A stretch of 64,000 nt of DNA from Paenibacillus sp. NFR01 (GCF_900111565.1 NZ_FOIK01000002.1:682001-746000); one strand, 5' to 3'. Positions 17,209 through 26,543 are shown, numbered from the stretch's first letter. Notes: a model not told the origin generated them from the sequence alone. Numbers and translations: made by a program.

Positions 17209-17801
17209 AAATAGATGCGTCCAAGCCGCTTGAATATTCAACGGAAGAGAACAGCAACAAGATTTTCGGTTTCTGGGTCTTCCTCGGAGCTGAAATTCCG
17301 CTTTTCGCTACATTGTTTACGGTATTCTTCGTTATGGTTAACCGCTATGCCAGCGGTCCGAGCGGTTCGGAGCTGTTCGAGATCGGTCCTGTACTGGTCG
17401 AAACATTCCTGCTCCTCACCAGCTCGTTCACCATCGGCCTTGCGGTTCACGCCATGCGGCTCGGCTACAAAAAAGCGATGATGGCCTTTATGGCCGTCAC
17501 GCTGCTGATGGGCCTGGGGTTCCTTGGCATTGAAATCAATGAATTTTTCACTTATGTCCATGAGGGCGCAACCCTCCAGACCAGCGGCTTCCTCTCCAGC
17601 CTGTTCGTGCTGCTGGGCACGCACGGTGCCCACGTCAGCTTCGGCTTCCTGTGGGGAACAGTGATTATGATTCAGCTTTGGCGTCAAGGCATCACGAAAG
17701 AGAACGCCAACAAGACTTTCATCTTCTCGCTGTTCTGGCACTTCCTGGACGTAGTCTGGATCTTCATCTTCAGCTACGTCTACCTGAAAGGACTGATGTG
17801 A
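17205..17801 (+). CDS. qoxC: Cytochrome aa3 quinol oxidase subunit III
   Basis: A 198-residue, five-helix COX3-family subunit lacking the first two helices of mitochondrial COX3, as in QoxC. Motifs include NKIFGFWVFLGAEIPLFATLF, with the conserved acidic residue in the first helix, and LGTHGAHVSFGFLWG. Its ATG overlaps the qoxB TGA by four bases (ATGA), so translation is coupled. It stabilises subunit I and proton uptake. Confidence 0.94.
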   Translation: MKIDASKPLEYSTEENSNKIFGFWVFLGAEIPLFATLFTVFFVMVNRYASGPSGSELFEIGPVLVETFLLLTSSFTIGLAVHAMRLGYKKAMMAFMAVTLLMGLGFLGIEINEFFTYVHEGATLQTSGFLSSLFVLLGTHGAHVSFGFLWGTVIMIQLWRQGITKENANKTFIFSLFWHFLDVVWIFIFSYVYLKGLM

Positions 17802-17802
17802 C

Positions 17803-18096
17803 ATGTTGAAACAACTGTTTCCCACTCGCCATGTGGTCGGTTATGTAGCCTCTCTTGTCCTTTCTGCCGCTGCGCTGATCGTGTATTACGGGGATCTGTC
17901 CCACGCTGCCAATATGACGATACTTGCAATTACAGCCATTATCCAGGCCTCCTTGCAGCTGTTCGTCTTCATGCACATCGGGGAATCGGCAGACACCAAG
18001 AAGGAGCTCTACATCAATATCGCCTACGCGCTGTTCGTCGGTTTGTTCACGATTTTCGGCACCCTCTACATCTTCGTATGGGGCTGGTATTCGTAA
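17803..18096 (+). CDS. qoxD: Cytochrome aa3 quinol oxidase subunit IV
   Basis: A 97-residue, three-helix subunit of the CyoD/QoxD family (HVVGYVASLVLSAAALIVYY, LQLFVFMHIGESADTKKE, GTLYIFVWGWYS). It starts one base after the qoxC stop and completes the four-gene operon; a strong terminator follows at 18117-18165. Confidence 0.93.
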   Translation: MLKQLFPTRHVVGYVASLVLSAAALIVYYGDLSHAANMTILAITAIIQASLQLFVFMHIGESADTKKELYINIAYALFVGLFTIFGTLYIFVWGWYS

Positions 18097-18116
18097 TCTC
18101 GTTCATGCATCAATCA

Positions 18117-18165
18117 AAAAAGCAGGGCAGCTTCCTTTAAAGGAACCGCTGCCCTGCTTTTTTTA
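18117..18165. terminator. Bidirectional terminator between qoxD and mcp
   Basis: AAAAAGCAGGGCAGC and GCTGCCCTGCTTTTTTT arms enclose an inner TTCC-TTTAAA-GGAA stem. It serves both convergent transcripts. Confidence 0.93.
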
Positions 18166-18207
18166 TACGATGGACATTGCCATTTCGGGGAATCCCGCCC
18201 TTGCCTT

Positions 18208-19917
18208 CTACAGCTTAAACCGGCCGATATCCTTCTGCAAGTTCTCCGCCAGCGTCGCCAGGTGCTGTGCCGACATCGACATTTCACTCATCGCGGACAG
18301 CTGCTCTTCGCTTGCAGCGCTCGTATCCTGCACTTCGCCGGCTCCCTTGCGGACAATTTCATCGGTCTGGTTGACCGATGTGGCCACATCCTGTGATTCC
18401 AGCGAAATTTCCGCAATTGCCTTTCGGATTTCCTCTGTTTGCTGGGAAGTCTCACGGATTGATTGCTGGATATCCCCAAACGTTTCGGAGATAAACCCGC
18501 TGTGCGCCACCCCTTGCGCAACCTGCTGCGAACCGATCTCCATCGTTTCAACCGCTTGTTCGGTCTGCGTCTGAATATGGCGGATAATCTCGGTAATTTG
18601 CAGCGAGCTGCGGCCGGTCGCCTCAGCCAGCTTGCGGATTTCGTCGGCGACGACCGCGAAGCCCCTTCCATGCTCGCCGGCCCGCGCCGCTTCGATGGAG
18701 GCGTTCAGCGACAGCAGGTTCGTTTGGGAAGAAATTTCATTGATCGTCGTAATGATCGTATCGATTTCCGCCGACAAATGCCCAAGGCGCTGTACGGTTT
18801 CTCTGCCGGCTGCAACGCTCTCATCGATTTGACCCATTTGCGCGATGATCTGTTCAACCACTTCCGCCCCGCGGTCCGTCAAAGCGGAAGCCTTGGACAT
18901 CAATACCGCCATTTCTTCGCCGCTGCGGTTAACCGATACAATATTGTCCGCCATTACATCAACGGAATGTTTGGTTCGGGCAATCCCTTCGACCTGGGTT
19001 TCAAAACCGACGGCAATTTCCGATGAATTTTCGGCAATCATTTGAGAAGCGCGGGCGGTCTGTTCTGCGCTGGCGCTCATCTCCTCCGAAGAAGCGGAGA
19101 GCATCTCCGCGCTCTCCGAAACGCCGAGCATCATCCGTTTCAGACTGCCGAGCATGGCATTAAAAGAGGCCGTAATGACGCCCAGTTCATCCTTCGCCGT
19201 GTAAGTTACCGCTACGGTCAAATCCCCTTCTTCGGCGCGCTTCATCATCGCCTGCAGCTCTTTCAGCGGTACCGTGATCAGACGGGCAATCAGGACGCTG
19301 ATGCCCACCGTAACTATTGCAGCAGCAAGCATAACGATGATATTAACCAGTTTGGCGCTATCGGCATCCTGTTTGGCTTCCTGGTTTTGCCGTTTGGCCA
19401 TGTCCGTAAGAAGCTGGACGGTATCATCCAGAACGGCCGTTATTTTTTTCCGGGATTGGCTAAACTCCTGGCCGGAAAAAGCACGGTAGCCTTCATCATT
19501 TTCGTTTTTGGCAGCCAGCTCCATAATAGCTTCACGCTGAGTACGGTAGCTTGTCAGCTGCGAGTTGTATTCGTCGATATTCACGGTAATGGATGAATCA
19601 TCGAACGGAATCGCTTTGAGCTGTTCCATAAGTACGTTATTATCGGCGATCGCTTTCTGAATCCCGGCATCCAGCTCCCTGGTTTTTTCGGAATCCATCG
19701 TAAGGAGATTTTCCAGCAGATACGACTCAATCATCCGGTTATTTCCGCGAATTTGCGTGACCAGGTAGATCGGCTCCAGGTTTTCGTTATACGTCTCCTG
19801 GGAACGGTCCGACATTTTTCCCGTATAGCGAATTCCCGTTATGCCCAGTGCGGTAATCATAATCAGCGCCGCCGCGATAAGCAGAGCCAATTTGTATTTA
19901 ACCTTTAAATTCTTCAT
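18208..19917 (-). CDS. Methyl-accepting chemotaxis protein
   Basis: A 569-residue transmembrane receptor. TM1 is at about 9-31 and a periplasm-side helical sensor of the four-helix-bundle type at about 32-185 ([20 protein letters not shown] at its start). TM2 is at about 190-212 and a HAMP linker at about 212-265. The signalling coiled coil has the conserved hairpin tip [20 protein letters not shown], which contacts CheA and CheW. It senses an extracellular or membrane stimulus through the four-helix bundle; the ligand is unknown. A SigD-like promoter precedes it. It converges on qoxD. Confidence 0.94.
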   Translation of the reverse strand: MKNLKVKYKLALLIAAALIMITALGITGIRYTGKMSDRSQETYNENLEPIYLVTQIRGNNRMIESYLLENLLTMDSEKTRELDAGIQKAIADNNVLMEQLKAIPFDDSSITVNIDEYNSQLTSYRTQREAIMELAAKNENDEGYRAFSGQEFSQSRKKITAVLDDTVQLLTDMAKRQNQEAKQDADSAKLVNIIVMLAAAIVTVGISVLIARLITVPLKELQAMMKRAEEGDLTVAVTYTAKDELGVITASFNAMLGSLKRMMLGVSESAEMLSASSEEMSASAEQTARASQMIAENSSEIAVGFETQVEGIARTKHSVDVMADNIVSVNRSGEEMAVLMSKASALTDRGAEVVEQIIAQMGQIDESVAAGRETVQRLGHLSAEIDTIITTINEISSQTNLLSLNASIEAARAGEHGRGFAVVADEIRKLAEATGRSSLQITEIIRHIQTQTEQAVETMEIGSQQVAQGVAHSGFISETFGDIQQSIRETSQQTEEIRKAIAEISLESQDVATSVNQTDEIVRKGAGEVQDTSAASEEQLSAMSEMSMSAQHLATLAENLQKDIGRFKL

Positions 19918-19974
19918 GACGTTTATCCGCCCTCTCCCTTAATCACTTTTCCTTAGTTGCTTATTATAATATAT

Positions 19975-20001
19975 ATATCGGTTGGATAAGGCGGATTTGT
20001 G
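19975..20001 (-). promoter_or_regulatory. SigD-like (motility sigma) promoter for the chemotaxis receptor
   Basis: Minus-strand ACCGATAT (19982-19975) matches the B. subtilis SigD -10 GCCGATAT at 7 of 8 positions, about 58 nt before the ATG. A -35 is weak (CACA 15 nt upstream, CAAA slightly closer). Chemotaxis receptors are typical SigD targets. Confidence 0.45.
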
Positions 20002-20092
20002 AAGATAAAGATATTAAAATTTGTCGATTAATAGCGAATGAATAGTACCTGGGACCCACTTGCGTGATAAATGATCTCAAAGGCATCCGGGT

Positions 20093-20120
20093 AAAAAAAA
20101 GCTCCGCCGCAGCGGAGACA
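20093..20120 (-). terminator. Terminator of the B12-uptake operon
   Basis: Minus-strand CTCCGC-TGCG-GCGGAG followed by a run of eight T residues, about 20 nt after the stop of the S-component gene. Confidence 0.85.
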
Positions 20121-20138
20121 TTTCATCCAAATTTCAGT

Positions 20139-20825
20139 TCAGTCTTGCAGCAGCCCGTATTTCTTGCGGAAGCGCACCAGCACCTTAATCCATCCTCCCG
20201 CAAGGATCGCCAGGAAAAACGCATTTGACAACGCATGGGCCAGGTCAAAGTAAAAGCTGGAGGCAAACACCGTGAGAGTCAATCCGCCGCCAAAGGCATC
20301 CGGCAGACTGATCAGCGTCCAGACATCCATAATCCACCCGAATAGAAAACCCCAGAAGATGCCGAACGCCAGGAGGCCGGCTCTGGATTTCATCCAGCGC
20401 GTATTCCGCAGCAGCCCGGCGCTCAGGCCCATCATCCCCCAGGCAAACATCTGCCACGGCGTCCAGGGCCCCTGGCCGAAATACATATTCGAGACCAGCG
20501 CAGCCATTGCCCCGACGATGAATCCCGCTTCCGCACCAAACACATAAGCCGAGAGGATGACAATCGAAGAGACCGGCTTCACGCTGGGCAGCGCGGCGAA
20601 TGGAATCCGGCTGACTGCAGCCAGCGCGGACAACACCGCCAGCAGCACCACTTCCCTCGCTTCCAGCCTGCGCCGTTCCAGCCGTACGAACAGCGGCAGC
20701 ATGGCTGCTCCCAGCAGCAGGAGGCTGAGCAGCAGGTAATGGCGGTCCTCCAGTGCCGACGTCAGCGCCAGACCGGTTAGAAACAGGACGCCGGCGATCA
20801 GCAGCGGATATCGGTATTTGGCCAT
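20139..20825 (-). CDS. ECF transporter substrate-binding (S) component, predicted corrinoid-specific
   Basis: A 228-residue membrane protein with about six to seven hydrophobic segments and the ECF S-component fold (REVVLLAVLSALAAVSRI, ALPSVKPVSSIVILSAYVFG, GFIVGAMAALVSNMYFGQGPW). This is the last gene of the B12-riboswitch operon; it overlaps the preceding ATPase gene by 28 nt. The riboswitch and the DUF4430 proteins point to cobalamin or a precursor as substrate (inference). The S component docks on the T/A-A' module encoded just upstream, making this a dedicated group I ECF importer. The sequence alone does not separate cobalamin from other small ligands. Confidence 0.8.
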   Translation of the reverse strand: MAKYRYPLLIAGVLFLTGLALTSALEDRHYLLLSLLLLGAAMLPLFVRLERRRLEAREVVLLAVLSALAAVSRIPFAALPSVKPVSSIVILSAYVFGAEAGFIVGAMAALVSNMYFGQGPWTPWQMFAWGMMGLSAGLLRNTRWMKSRAGLLAFGIFWGFLFGWIMDVWTLISLPDAFGGGLTLTVFASSFYFDLAHALSNAFFLAILAGGWIKVLVRFRKKYGLLQD

Positions 20826-22501
20826 TGTCGTCTCACATCCTCCACAGTCAGCGCGTCCGGCAGCAGTTCCCGCATCATCCGGTTTACGGCTGTCGTGTAA
20901 AAATAGTTGGCGCCGAAAAAGGGTGCCGGTGCCCCCTCCGCCGTTATGCCCCCATCAAAGAGCATTGCGCAGCGGGTCGCATGCCGGGCGGCAAACTCAA
21001 CATCATGAGTTACCATCAGAATGCCAATGCCCTCCGCCCGCAAATGCTTCAGCACTGCGGCCAGCGCATCCTTCGCGGCAGGGTCCAGCCCTTTGGTCGG
21101 TTCATCCAGCAGCAGCACGCCGGGTTTCTGCAGCAGCACGATTCCCAGCGCCAGAAGCTGCTGCTGACCGCCGCTAATGTCCAACGGATGGCTGCCAAGC
21201 ACTTCGCCCAGCCGGAATAGCGAAGACAGCCGGGCAATCTCCCAGCCGCTCTCCGATTCGGACATGCCTGCGTAAGCTGCCATCTGCTGCAGCTCCTCGA
21301 TGACAGTATCGTGGCTGAAATAGAGCAGCGGATTCTGGGCCAGATATCCGGACTTCACGCCCTTTGCCAGCGTCACCTTACCCCGCTGCGGCTTGACCAA
21401 TCCGCCGAGTGCGTACAGCAGGCTCGATTTGCCGGCGCCATTGCCGCCCATCACGGCAAGCAGTTCGCCCTGCCGCAGCGTAACATTAAGCTTGCGCAGC
21501 ACCTCGGGAGCATCCTTCTCGTAGCGGAACGACAGCTCTCGCGCGCTGAGCAGCGGCGGGGCATCCGCTTCGGGTAAAGCCAATGTTGCTCCTGCGGAAG
21601 GACGATTGCCTACGCCGCTAGTACTGCTGCCCACACCCCCGGCTTCATGGTACGCCCGGCCCAGCCAGCTCTTGCCCTCGCGCAGCGTCAGCGGAATTTC
21701 CGCCGGCGGCGCAGCAAGCGGTTCCGGCGCAAGCGCCAGAAATAAAGCCGGAGCGGCCGGCAAATACCCCGCAGTCAGCTCTTGCCCGCTATGCCCGGCA
21801 TACTGCACAAATTCACGCGGCGTGCCGTCAAGCCGCAGCACGCCATTCTCCAGCAGCAGCACCCGGTCTGCCAGCGGCAGCACTTCTTCCAGGCGATGCT
21901 CGCTGATGATCACCGTCATCGCCATTTCTTCATTCAGCCGGCGCAGCGTATCCATAAATTCGCGCGCCGCCACCGGATCAAGCTGCGCGGTCGGCTCGTC
22001 GAGCAGCAGCACCTCCGGTTGAAGCAGCAGCACCGACGCAAGGTTCACCAGCTGCTTCTGCCCGCCGGACAGTGTGTGCAGCGGCTGGTATAGGAGCGGC
22101 TCCAGCCCAAACAATCCCGCGATCTCCGCCAGCCGGCTGCGCATGGTCTGCTGAGATAGCCCGAGATTCTCCATGGCAAAGCAAAGCTCATGCCAGACGG
22201 TATCCATGACGATTTGCGCTTCCGGGTTCTGGAACACCATGCCAATCTCGGCGGCGCTCCGCTCAGCCGGCAAATCGCCCAGCGGCAGCCCCTTGTACAT
22301 CAACACGCCGCTGCGGTCGCCGACCGGCGTAATCTCGCGCTTAAGCTGGCGCAGCAGCGTCGTTTTCCCGCCGCCCGAAGGGCCGCAGAGGACGACGAAA
22401 TCGCCTTCATTTATTTTGAAGGAGAGCCCGTGGAGCGACTCACGTTCTGCCTCCGGATACCGGAAGGATAATTGTTCCGCCGTGATGATCTCCATATCCA
22501 T
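20798..22501 (-). CDS. ECF transporter A-A' fused double ATPase
   Basis: A 567-residue protein with two ABC ATPase domains in one chain. The first half has Walker A GPSGGGKTT (40-48), LSGGQKQL and LLLDEPTAQLDP. The second half has Walker A GGNGAGKSS, ISGGQQQL and LLLDEPTKGLDP. The halves are joined by a linker of about 80 residues rich in Ala, Pro and Gly. Most group I ECF systems use one or two separate ATPases; fusion is common in Firmicute cobalt/vitamin-type systems. The ATG at 22501 (or 22495) follows GGAGGGAAGGGAG. Its 5' end overlaps the end of the T gene by 91 nt. Confidence 0.9.
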   Translation of the reverse strand: MDMEIITAEQLSFRYPEAERESLHGLSFKINEGDFVVLCGPSGGGKTTLLRQLKREITPVGDRSGVLMYKGLPLGDLPAERSAAEIGMVFQNPEAQIVMDTVWHELCFAMENLGLSQQTMRSRLAEIAGLFGLEPLLYQPLHTLSGGQKQLVNLASVLLLQPEVLLLDEPTAQLDPVAAREFMDTLRRLNEEMAMTVIISEHRLEEVLPLADRVLLLENGVLRLDGTPREFVQYAGHSGQELTAGYLPAAPALFLALAPEPLAAPPAEIPLTLREGKSWLGRAYHEAGGVGSSTSGVGNRPSAGATLALPEADAPPLLSARELSFRYEKDAPEVLRKLNVTLRQGELLAVMGGNGAGKSSLLYALGGLVKPQRGKVTLAKGVKSGYLAQNPLLYFSHDTVIEELQQMAAYAGMSESESGWEIARLSSLFRLGEVLGSHPLDISGGQQQLLALGIVLLQKPGVLLLDEPTKGLDPAAKDALAAVLKHLRAEGIGILMVTHDVEFAARHATRCAMLFDGGITAEGAPAPFFGANYFYTTAVNRMMRELLPDALTVEDVRRQWPNTDIRC

Positions 22502-23355
22502 CTCTCCCTTCCCTCCAGCGCAAGCGGCAATAATAAGAATAAGCAATAGCAGACATACATCAGTGTTTCGCCCCGGCCCCAGACGGCGGGCTTCATGCGC
22601 GGGTAAAGCTCATAGGCACCGAAACCCGACATCTGGCAGATCGCGACCGTGATTCCGCATCCCGCTAGCAGAAGCAGCGCTACCCGGTCCAGCCGGTCGA
22701 GCTTATAGATGCCGTAGACGCTCCGCTTGCGGACGCCATAGCCGCGGGCTTTCATGGAATCGGCCGTATCGAGGGCTTCCTCCAGCGACAGGGAGAGCAG
22801 CACTTTAAGTAGCGTCATCCCGTCCCTCAAGCGTTTGCGCAAGCTTCCATGCCGGACATCGATGCCGCGGGTCCGCTGGATCAGCGTAATCCGCCGCAGC
22901 CGCCGCTGAAACAACGGCACAAAGCGCAGCGCCATCAGCAAAAGCAGTGTCGCCTGCGGAGCGATCCCGCCGAACAAATACAGAAATTTATCGGGTGTTA
23001 CGGTAGCGTTATAAGAGATAAACAGCACCATGACCAACCACAGCACCATCATCATCAGCAGCCCGTACAGCACGGCTTCCAGCGTAATCGGCTGATCGAA
23101 AGAATAAAACAGGAGGTGCGAACCCCTGTGGGAGAACAGCGGATTCAGCACTGCGACTGAAACTCCGGTCAAGCCCAGAAACGGCAGGCTCCTTAAAAGA
23201 TTCGGCCCCAATCCCTGCGCCAGCACCAGCGCCGTCAGCCCGAGCAGCGCAGTCAGCAGAAAAACTGGATGCAGAAGAAGCGCTGCAAACAGCAGCATAC
23301 CGGCGAAATACAGCATCGCCACGGCCGGATGGGCGGCGCGGAAGCCGCCCGTCAT
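22411..23355 (-). CDS. ECF transporter transmembrane coupling (T) component
   Basis: A 314-residue EcfT/CbiQ-family membrane protein with about five to six hydrophobic segments. The coupling helices carry the family's Ala-Arg-Gly motifs: RTRGIDVRHGSLR and ADSMKARGYGVRKR; these insert into grooves of the two ATPase halves. The ATG at 23355 overlaps the stop of the DUF4430 gene (ATGA) and follows GGGAG by 9 nt; a longer frame to 23403 has less support. The last 30 residues are encoded within the start of the ATPase gene and are basic and non-family-like, suggesting loss of an earlier stop. Confidence 0.88.
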   Translation of the reverse strand: MTGGFRAAHPAVAMLYFAGMLLFAALLLHPVFLLTALLGLTALVLAQGLGPNLLRSLPFLGLTGVSVAVLNPLFSHRGSHLLFYSFDQPITLEAVLYGLLMMMVLWLVMVLFISYNATVTPDKFLYLFGGIAPQATLLLLMALRFVPLFQRRLRRITLIQRTRGIDVRHGSLRKRLRDGMTLLKVLLSLSLEEALDTADSMKARGYGVRKRSVYGIYKLDRLDRVALLLLAGCGITVAICQMSGFGAYELYPRMKPAVWGRGETLMYVCYCLFLLLPLALEGRERWIWRSSRRNNYPSGIRRQNVSRSTGSPSK

Positions 23356-24212
23356 GGAGCTGAGCTCCCGATATCGGCGCCGAAGTTCAGCGTATATACC
23401 CATTCCACGGTATCGCCGGGAGACAGCGTGAAGCTGCCGGCGCTTTTGCCCGGAAAGCTCCCGTTCACTTTATAGTTCCAGCCGCTTTCAGGGCCGCGGT
23501 CGAACTCGTACAGGTTGTCGATCCCTTCGACATACGCAAAGCCCTTGCTGCCCTGGTATTCCATCTGGATTTTTTGCTTGCGGGTGACCCGCTTCAGCAG
23601 CTCCAGCACCGTTTCGCCCTCCTTGGCTTCGACGGCCGTCGGCGCAAGAATCTGCCCCCGCTCCTCGTCTCCCTGAATGGAGACGGTCACGGTCCGCTGC
23701 GCCTGCGGAGCCGGCGCAGCCGCGGTTGCCGGCGGCGAGGCAGGAGCCGCCGGAGAAGCCGTGGCTGCCGGCGCTTGCCCGCCGGCAGCGGCTGAGGCGG
23801 CGGGCCGTGCCGCCTCAGTGGCCGGGGCCGCATGCGTTGCCGCGGACCCGGTTGCCCCGCCCGCCGCAGAGGTCGGCGGCGGGGTCGCCATGGCGCCGAG
23901 CTCTGCGGCGGCGCCGGCACTTGCTTCCGCGGCGGCAACGCCCGCGGAAGGGGTGGCTGCGGCGTCCGCAGGGGACGCCGCCACGGCCGGCGGGTGGCTC
24001 GCCGCGCCCGCCGCATCCGCGCCGCCGGACTGCGGCGCGGCCGTTACGGCGGCGCTCGGCCCGCCGCCGTCCGCGGCCTGCCCGCCGGAGGCGCAGGACG
24101 CCAGCAGCAGCGCAGCCAGCAGCAGCGCCAGCGGCAGCGCGCCGGGCCGCATCCATGCGCCTGTCTTGCGCCGGTATTCCTGCGTCAACCAGCGGGGCGT
24201 TTTATTCTTCAT
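23352..24212 (-). CDS. DUF4430 lipoprotein with long Ala/Pro-rich stalk
   Basis: A 286-residue lipoprotein. The signal peptide ends in the lipobox LLASC (lipidated C40). About 130 residues of low-complexity Ala/Pro/Thr/Gly sequence form a flexible stalk. The C-terminal DUF4430 domain covers about 174-277 (AKEGETVLELLKR, FDRGPESGWNYKVNGSF, LSPGDTVEWVYTLN). DUF4430 is related to the C-terminal beta domain of transcobalamin and intrinsic factor. The ATG at 24212 follows GGAGGTG by 11 nt; an upstream frame to 24284 lacks a ribosome site and a signal peptide. Position between the surface barrel protein and the ECF genes suggests a membrane-side ligand relay (inference). Confidence 0.85.
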   Translation of the reverse strand: MKNKTPRWLTQEYRRKTGAWMRPGALPLALLLAALLLASCASGGQAADGGGPSAAVTAAPQSGGADAAGAASHPPAVAASPADAAATPSAGVAAAEASAGAAAELGAMATPPPTSAAGGATGSAATHAAPATEAARPAASAAAGGQAPAATASPAAPASPPATAAAPAPQAQRTVTVSIQGDEERGQILAPTAVEAKEGETVLELLKRVTRKQKIQMEYQGSKGFAYVEGIDNLYEFDRGPESGWNYKVNGSFPGKSAGSFTLSPGDTVEWVYTLNFGADIGSSAP

Positions 24213-24306
24213 GACGCTGTACACACCTCCATGAAACGGGAAAAGAACGAGAGCTGCGGCCGTGGCCTTCCGCTCCCGTTCCATCCTTATGCGTTAAATT
24301 TTTTGA

Positions 24307-26454
24307 TTATGGCAGGCGGACGGCTACAACCGCAGCCATCTCGCGCGTGACGACTTGTTTTGGAGCAAAGGCGCCATTCGACCCGCTCATGATGCCGAGA
24401 TCGGCAACCGTGCGGACCGCAGCCAGCGCATATGCGCTGATTTGTTTATCGTCGCTGAAGCTCAGCGTGTGTCCAGCCGCAGTATTCAGCTTGAGCGCTC
24501 TGGCAATCATGACCGCCATATCCTCGCGGGTAATCACGCCGTTCGGATTAAAGGTCGTGGCCGTTACGCCGGAAATGATGCCCAGTGCTTTCGCTTGAGC
24601 CACCGTTTCATAATACCATGCTCCGGCTTTCACGTCGCTGAATCCAGGAGCCGCTGCAACTGCAGCCGATTCCTGACCGGTCACCCGGAGGAGCAGCGCC
24701 GCAAACTGGGCGCGGGTAATGTTTTGCTTCGGGGCAAAGAGCAGTGTTTTGCCGCTGACGCCTTCCATCAGCTTTTGTTCGTAAGCTGCTTGCACGGAAT
24801 CCGCAGCCCAAGCCGAAATTTGCTTCGCATCGGCAAATGCCGCTGCCGCCGTGCCGGAAGCCGCAATCGTCAGCGGCTGCGTATAACGGACCACCTTCGG
24901 CGCATTATCCTTGGAATAACCGGACACCGTCAGCGTATATTGGCCGGTCGGCAAGCCGGAAGCAAAGTTCGCAGCGCCGTAGACATCGGTCGTTACCGTT
25001 TTGCCGCCCGCCGTTACCTGAACGCCGGCAGCCGGGGAGGTCACCGGATCGGAGGTAAAGGTAGCGTTGTTCCAGATCCATTGTTTTTGCGTTACGGTAA
25101 CCGTAAACGCCTTACCGGATACCGGTTTGGCCGCGGACAGCTTAACGGCATCCACCACTTGAGTGGCATCCCCGCCGTAATATACGAGCACGCGGTCGCC
25201 CTTCTCCAGCGTGAAATCGCTCATGGCCACGCTTGGATAAATCCACTGGCCGCCGCGGGAGACGATGTACATCCAGCCGTCCCAGCCGCCGAACTGGCCG
25301 CCGGCGATGCCGCCGATTTCCGTCACGTAGTTACCGGTTGCCTTAACCAGCTTCAGGTTTTTGGCCGCCGTCGTTTTTTCCAAAACTTCCAGCACGTTGC
25401 CGGCATAAGCTTCGCCCTGCAGCAGCGTTGCCGCCGGACCTTCTATGGTCACTTGAGCCAAGGTACGCAGCGCTGCCGCCGGTTTACTGAAATCATACAG
25501 CTTGCCGCCCGCGCCGAAGAGAAGATAAGCATCCAACGCCTGCAGTCCCTGCTCGGTGGCAATCGCGTCATACGCGCCGCCGACAGTGTGGGCAAAACCT
25601 CCGCCGGTTGCAGCAAAGCTGAGCAGCTTGCTCACGAGATTCACTTTATTTTTGGTGAAATCCGCGCCTGCCGCATCTACGCCGTAAGCGGACAAGCCGA
25701 TAATCGCCTGTGCCACGCTTTCACTGCTGGCGCCGTAGCCGCCGTTCGCATCCTGGGCCGCAGCCAGCCAGGCTACCGCCCGGTCCCCTGCCGCCTTCAC
25801 GCCGGTTTCCGCTTTATGGCCGGCCAGCGCATTCAGTACCATGGCGGTCATATCCGGGTCGCTCGTGCTGCCGGTCAGCGCAAAACCGCCGTCTTTGTTT
25901 TGTTTGGCCAGAATCTCCGCTACCAGTTTCGCCTTGGTCCATTTGGCGTTGTCCGGTATGGAGTAGCTGCCGGAATCAAGCGCCAGCAGCGTGTAGACAT
26001 ATTGATTCAGCGTTTGTCCGCTGAGCTTGTCGTTGCTGTACAGTTTTTCGATCAGATTATACCCGGCGAATTTCTCCGGATCGCCGCCGAGCGCTTTAAC
26101 GGCCAGCGTAATCCGGGCATAATCCGTCGCCCGGCTGTACGTGCCTTTGGCCGCTTTCACGTCAGCTTCCAGCTTGGCCAGATAGCCGCCTTGCACCTGA
26201 TAACCGGCGGCGGTTACGCCAATCGCCTGCCAGTCGGAAGCCGCGCCGTTCTTCAAAATCAATTCGGCAGTACCGTATACTGCGCTCGCGACGCTTTCAT
26301 GCAGGCTGGAAGCGGCCGTTGCCTGAGTCGCAGCCGTGCCGGCGGTTTCCGCACTGGCTTGCCCCGCTGGTCCAAGCGATGCTCCGAAGGTTGTGATGAC
26401 GAGCAATAAGGCCAGGCCAAGCAGATAAGACTTGGCAGAGTAAAGCTTTTTCAT
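24307..26454 (-). CDS. SLH-anchored alpha/alpha-barrel + DUF4430 protein, transcobalamin/intrinsic-factor-like
   Basis: A 715-residue surface protein, first gene after the B12 riboswitch. A signal peptide covers 1-35. Residues about 55-330 are helical repeats of the prenyltransferase/terpene-cyclase alpha6-alpha6 barrel type, with the glycine-rich turns QNKDGGFALTG, QDANGGYGASS and TGGGFAHTVGG. A DUF4430 domain covers 335-430 (GGWDGWMYIVSRGGQWIYPS, LEKGDRVLVYYGG). An Ig-like domain covers 445-530. Three SLH domains at 540-715 (ITRAQFAALLLRVTG, ITREDMAVMIARAL, VTREMAAVVAVRL) anchor it to secondary wall polysaccharide. Barrel plus DUF4430 mirrors animal B12 carriers, in which the vitamin sits between the two domains. 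Predicted role: capture corrinoids at the cell surface. Binding residues cannot be assigned here. Confidence 0.85.
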   Translation of the reverse strand: MKKLYSAKSYLLGLALLLVITTFGASLGPAGQASAETAGTAATQATAASSLHESVASAVYGTAELILKNGAASDWQAIGVTAAGYQVQGGYLAKLEADVKAAKGTYSRATDYARITLAVKALGGDPEKFAGYNLIEKLYSNDKLSGQTLNQYVYTLLALDSGSYSIPDNAKWTKAKLVAEILAKQNKDGGFALTGSTSDPDMTAMVLNALAGHKAETGVKAAGDRAVAWLAAAQDANGGYGASSESVAQAIIGLSAYGVDAAGADFTKNKVNLVSKLLSFAATGGGFAHTVGGAYDAIATEQGLQALDAYLLFGAGGKLYDFSKPAAALRTLAQVTIEGPAATLLQGEAYAGNVLEVLEKTTAAKNLKLVKATGNYVTEIGGIAGGQFGGWDGWMYIVSRGGQWIYPSVAMSDFTLEKGDRVLVYYGGDATQVVDAVKLSAAKPVSGKAFTVTVTQKQWIWNNATFTSDPVTSPAAGVQVTAGGKTVTTDVYGAANFASGLPTGQYTLTVSGYSKDNAPKVVRYTQPLTIAASGTAAAAFADAKQISAWAADSVQAAYEQKLMEGVSGKTLLFAPKQNITRAQFAALLLRVTGQESAAVAAAPGFSDVKAGAWYYETVAQAKALGIISGVTATTFNPNGVITREDMAVMIARALKLNTAAGHTLSFSDDKQISAYALAAVRTVADLGIMSGSNGAFAPKQVVTREMAAVVAVRLP

Positions 26455-26515
26455 GTCTCAACCTCTCTCTTTCTTGAAATTTGAGCGCGCCGGTTCGCCT
26501 CCATCTTCCCCAGTG

Positions 26516-26543
26516 CGCAAAAAGAGCCGCCCTGAGGGCGGCC
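26516..26543 (-). terminator. Leader terminator of the cobalamin riboswitch (expression platform)
   Basis: Minus-strand GCCGCCC-TCA-GGGCGGC followed by TCTTTTT. It lies between the aptamer and the first ATG, so ligand-dependent premature termination is the likely mode. Confidence 0.75.

Noticed and set aside
23687..24214. Several long frames on both strands over the Ala/Pro-rich stalk
   Set aside because: Extreme GC content keeps every frame open; only the frame with lipobox and DUF4430 is supported.
24355..26409. 684-codon open frame opposite the SLH/DUF4430 gene
   Set aside because: No ribosome site, no domain, and the opposite strand has signal peptide, SLH motifs and an upstream riboswitch; a GC-bias shadow.
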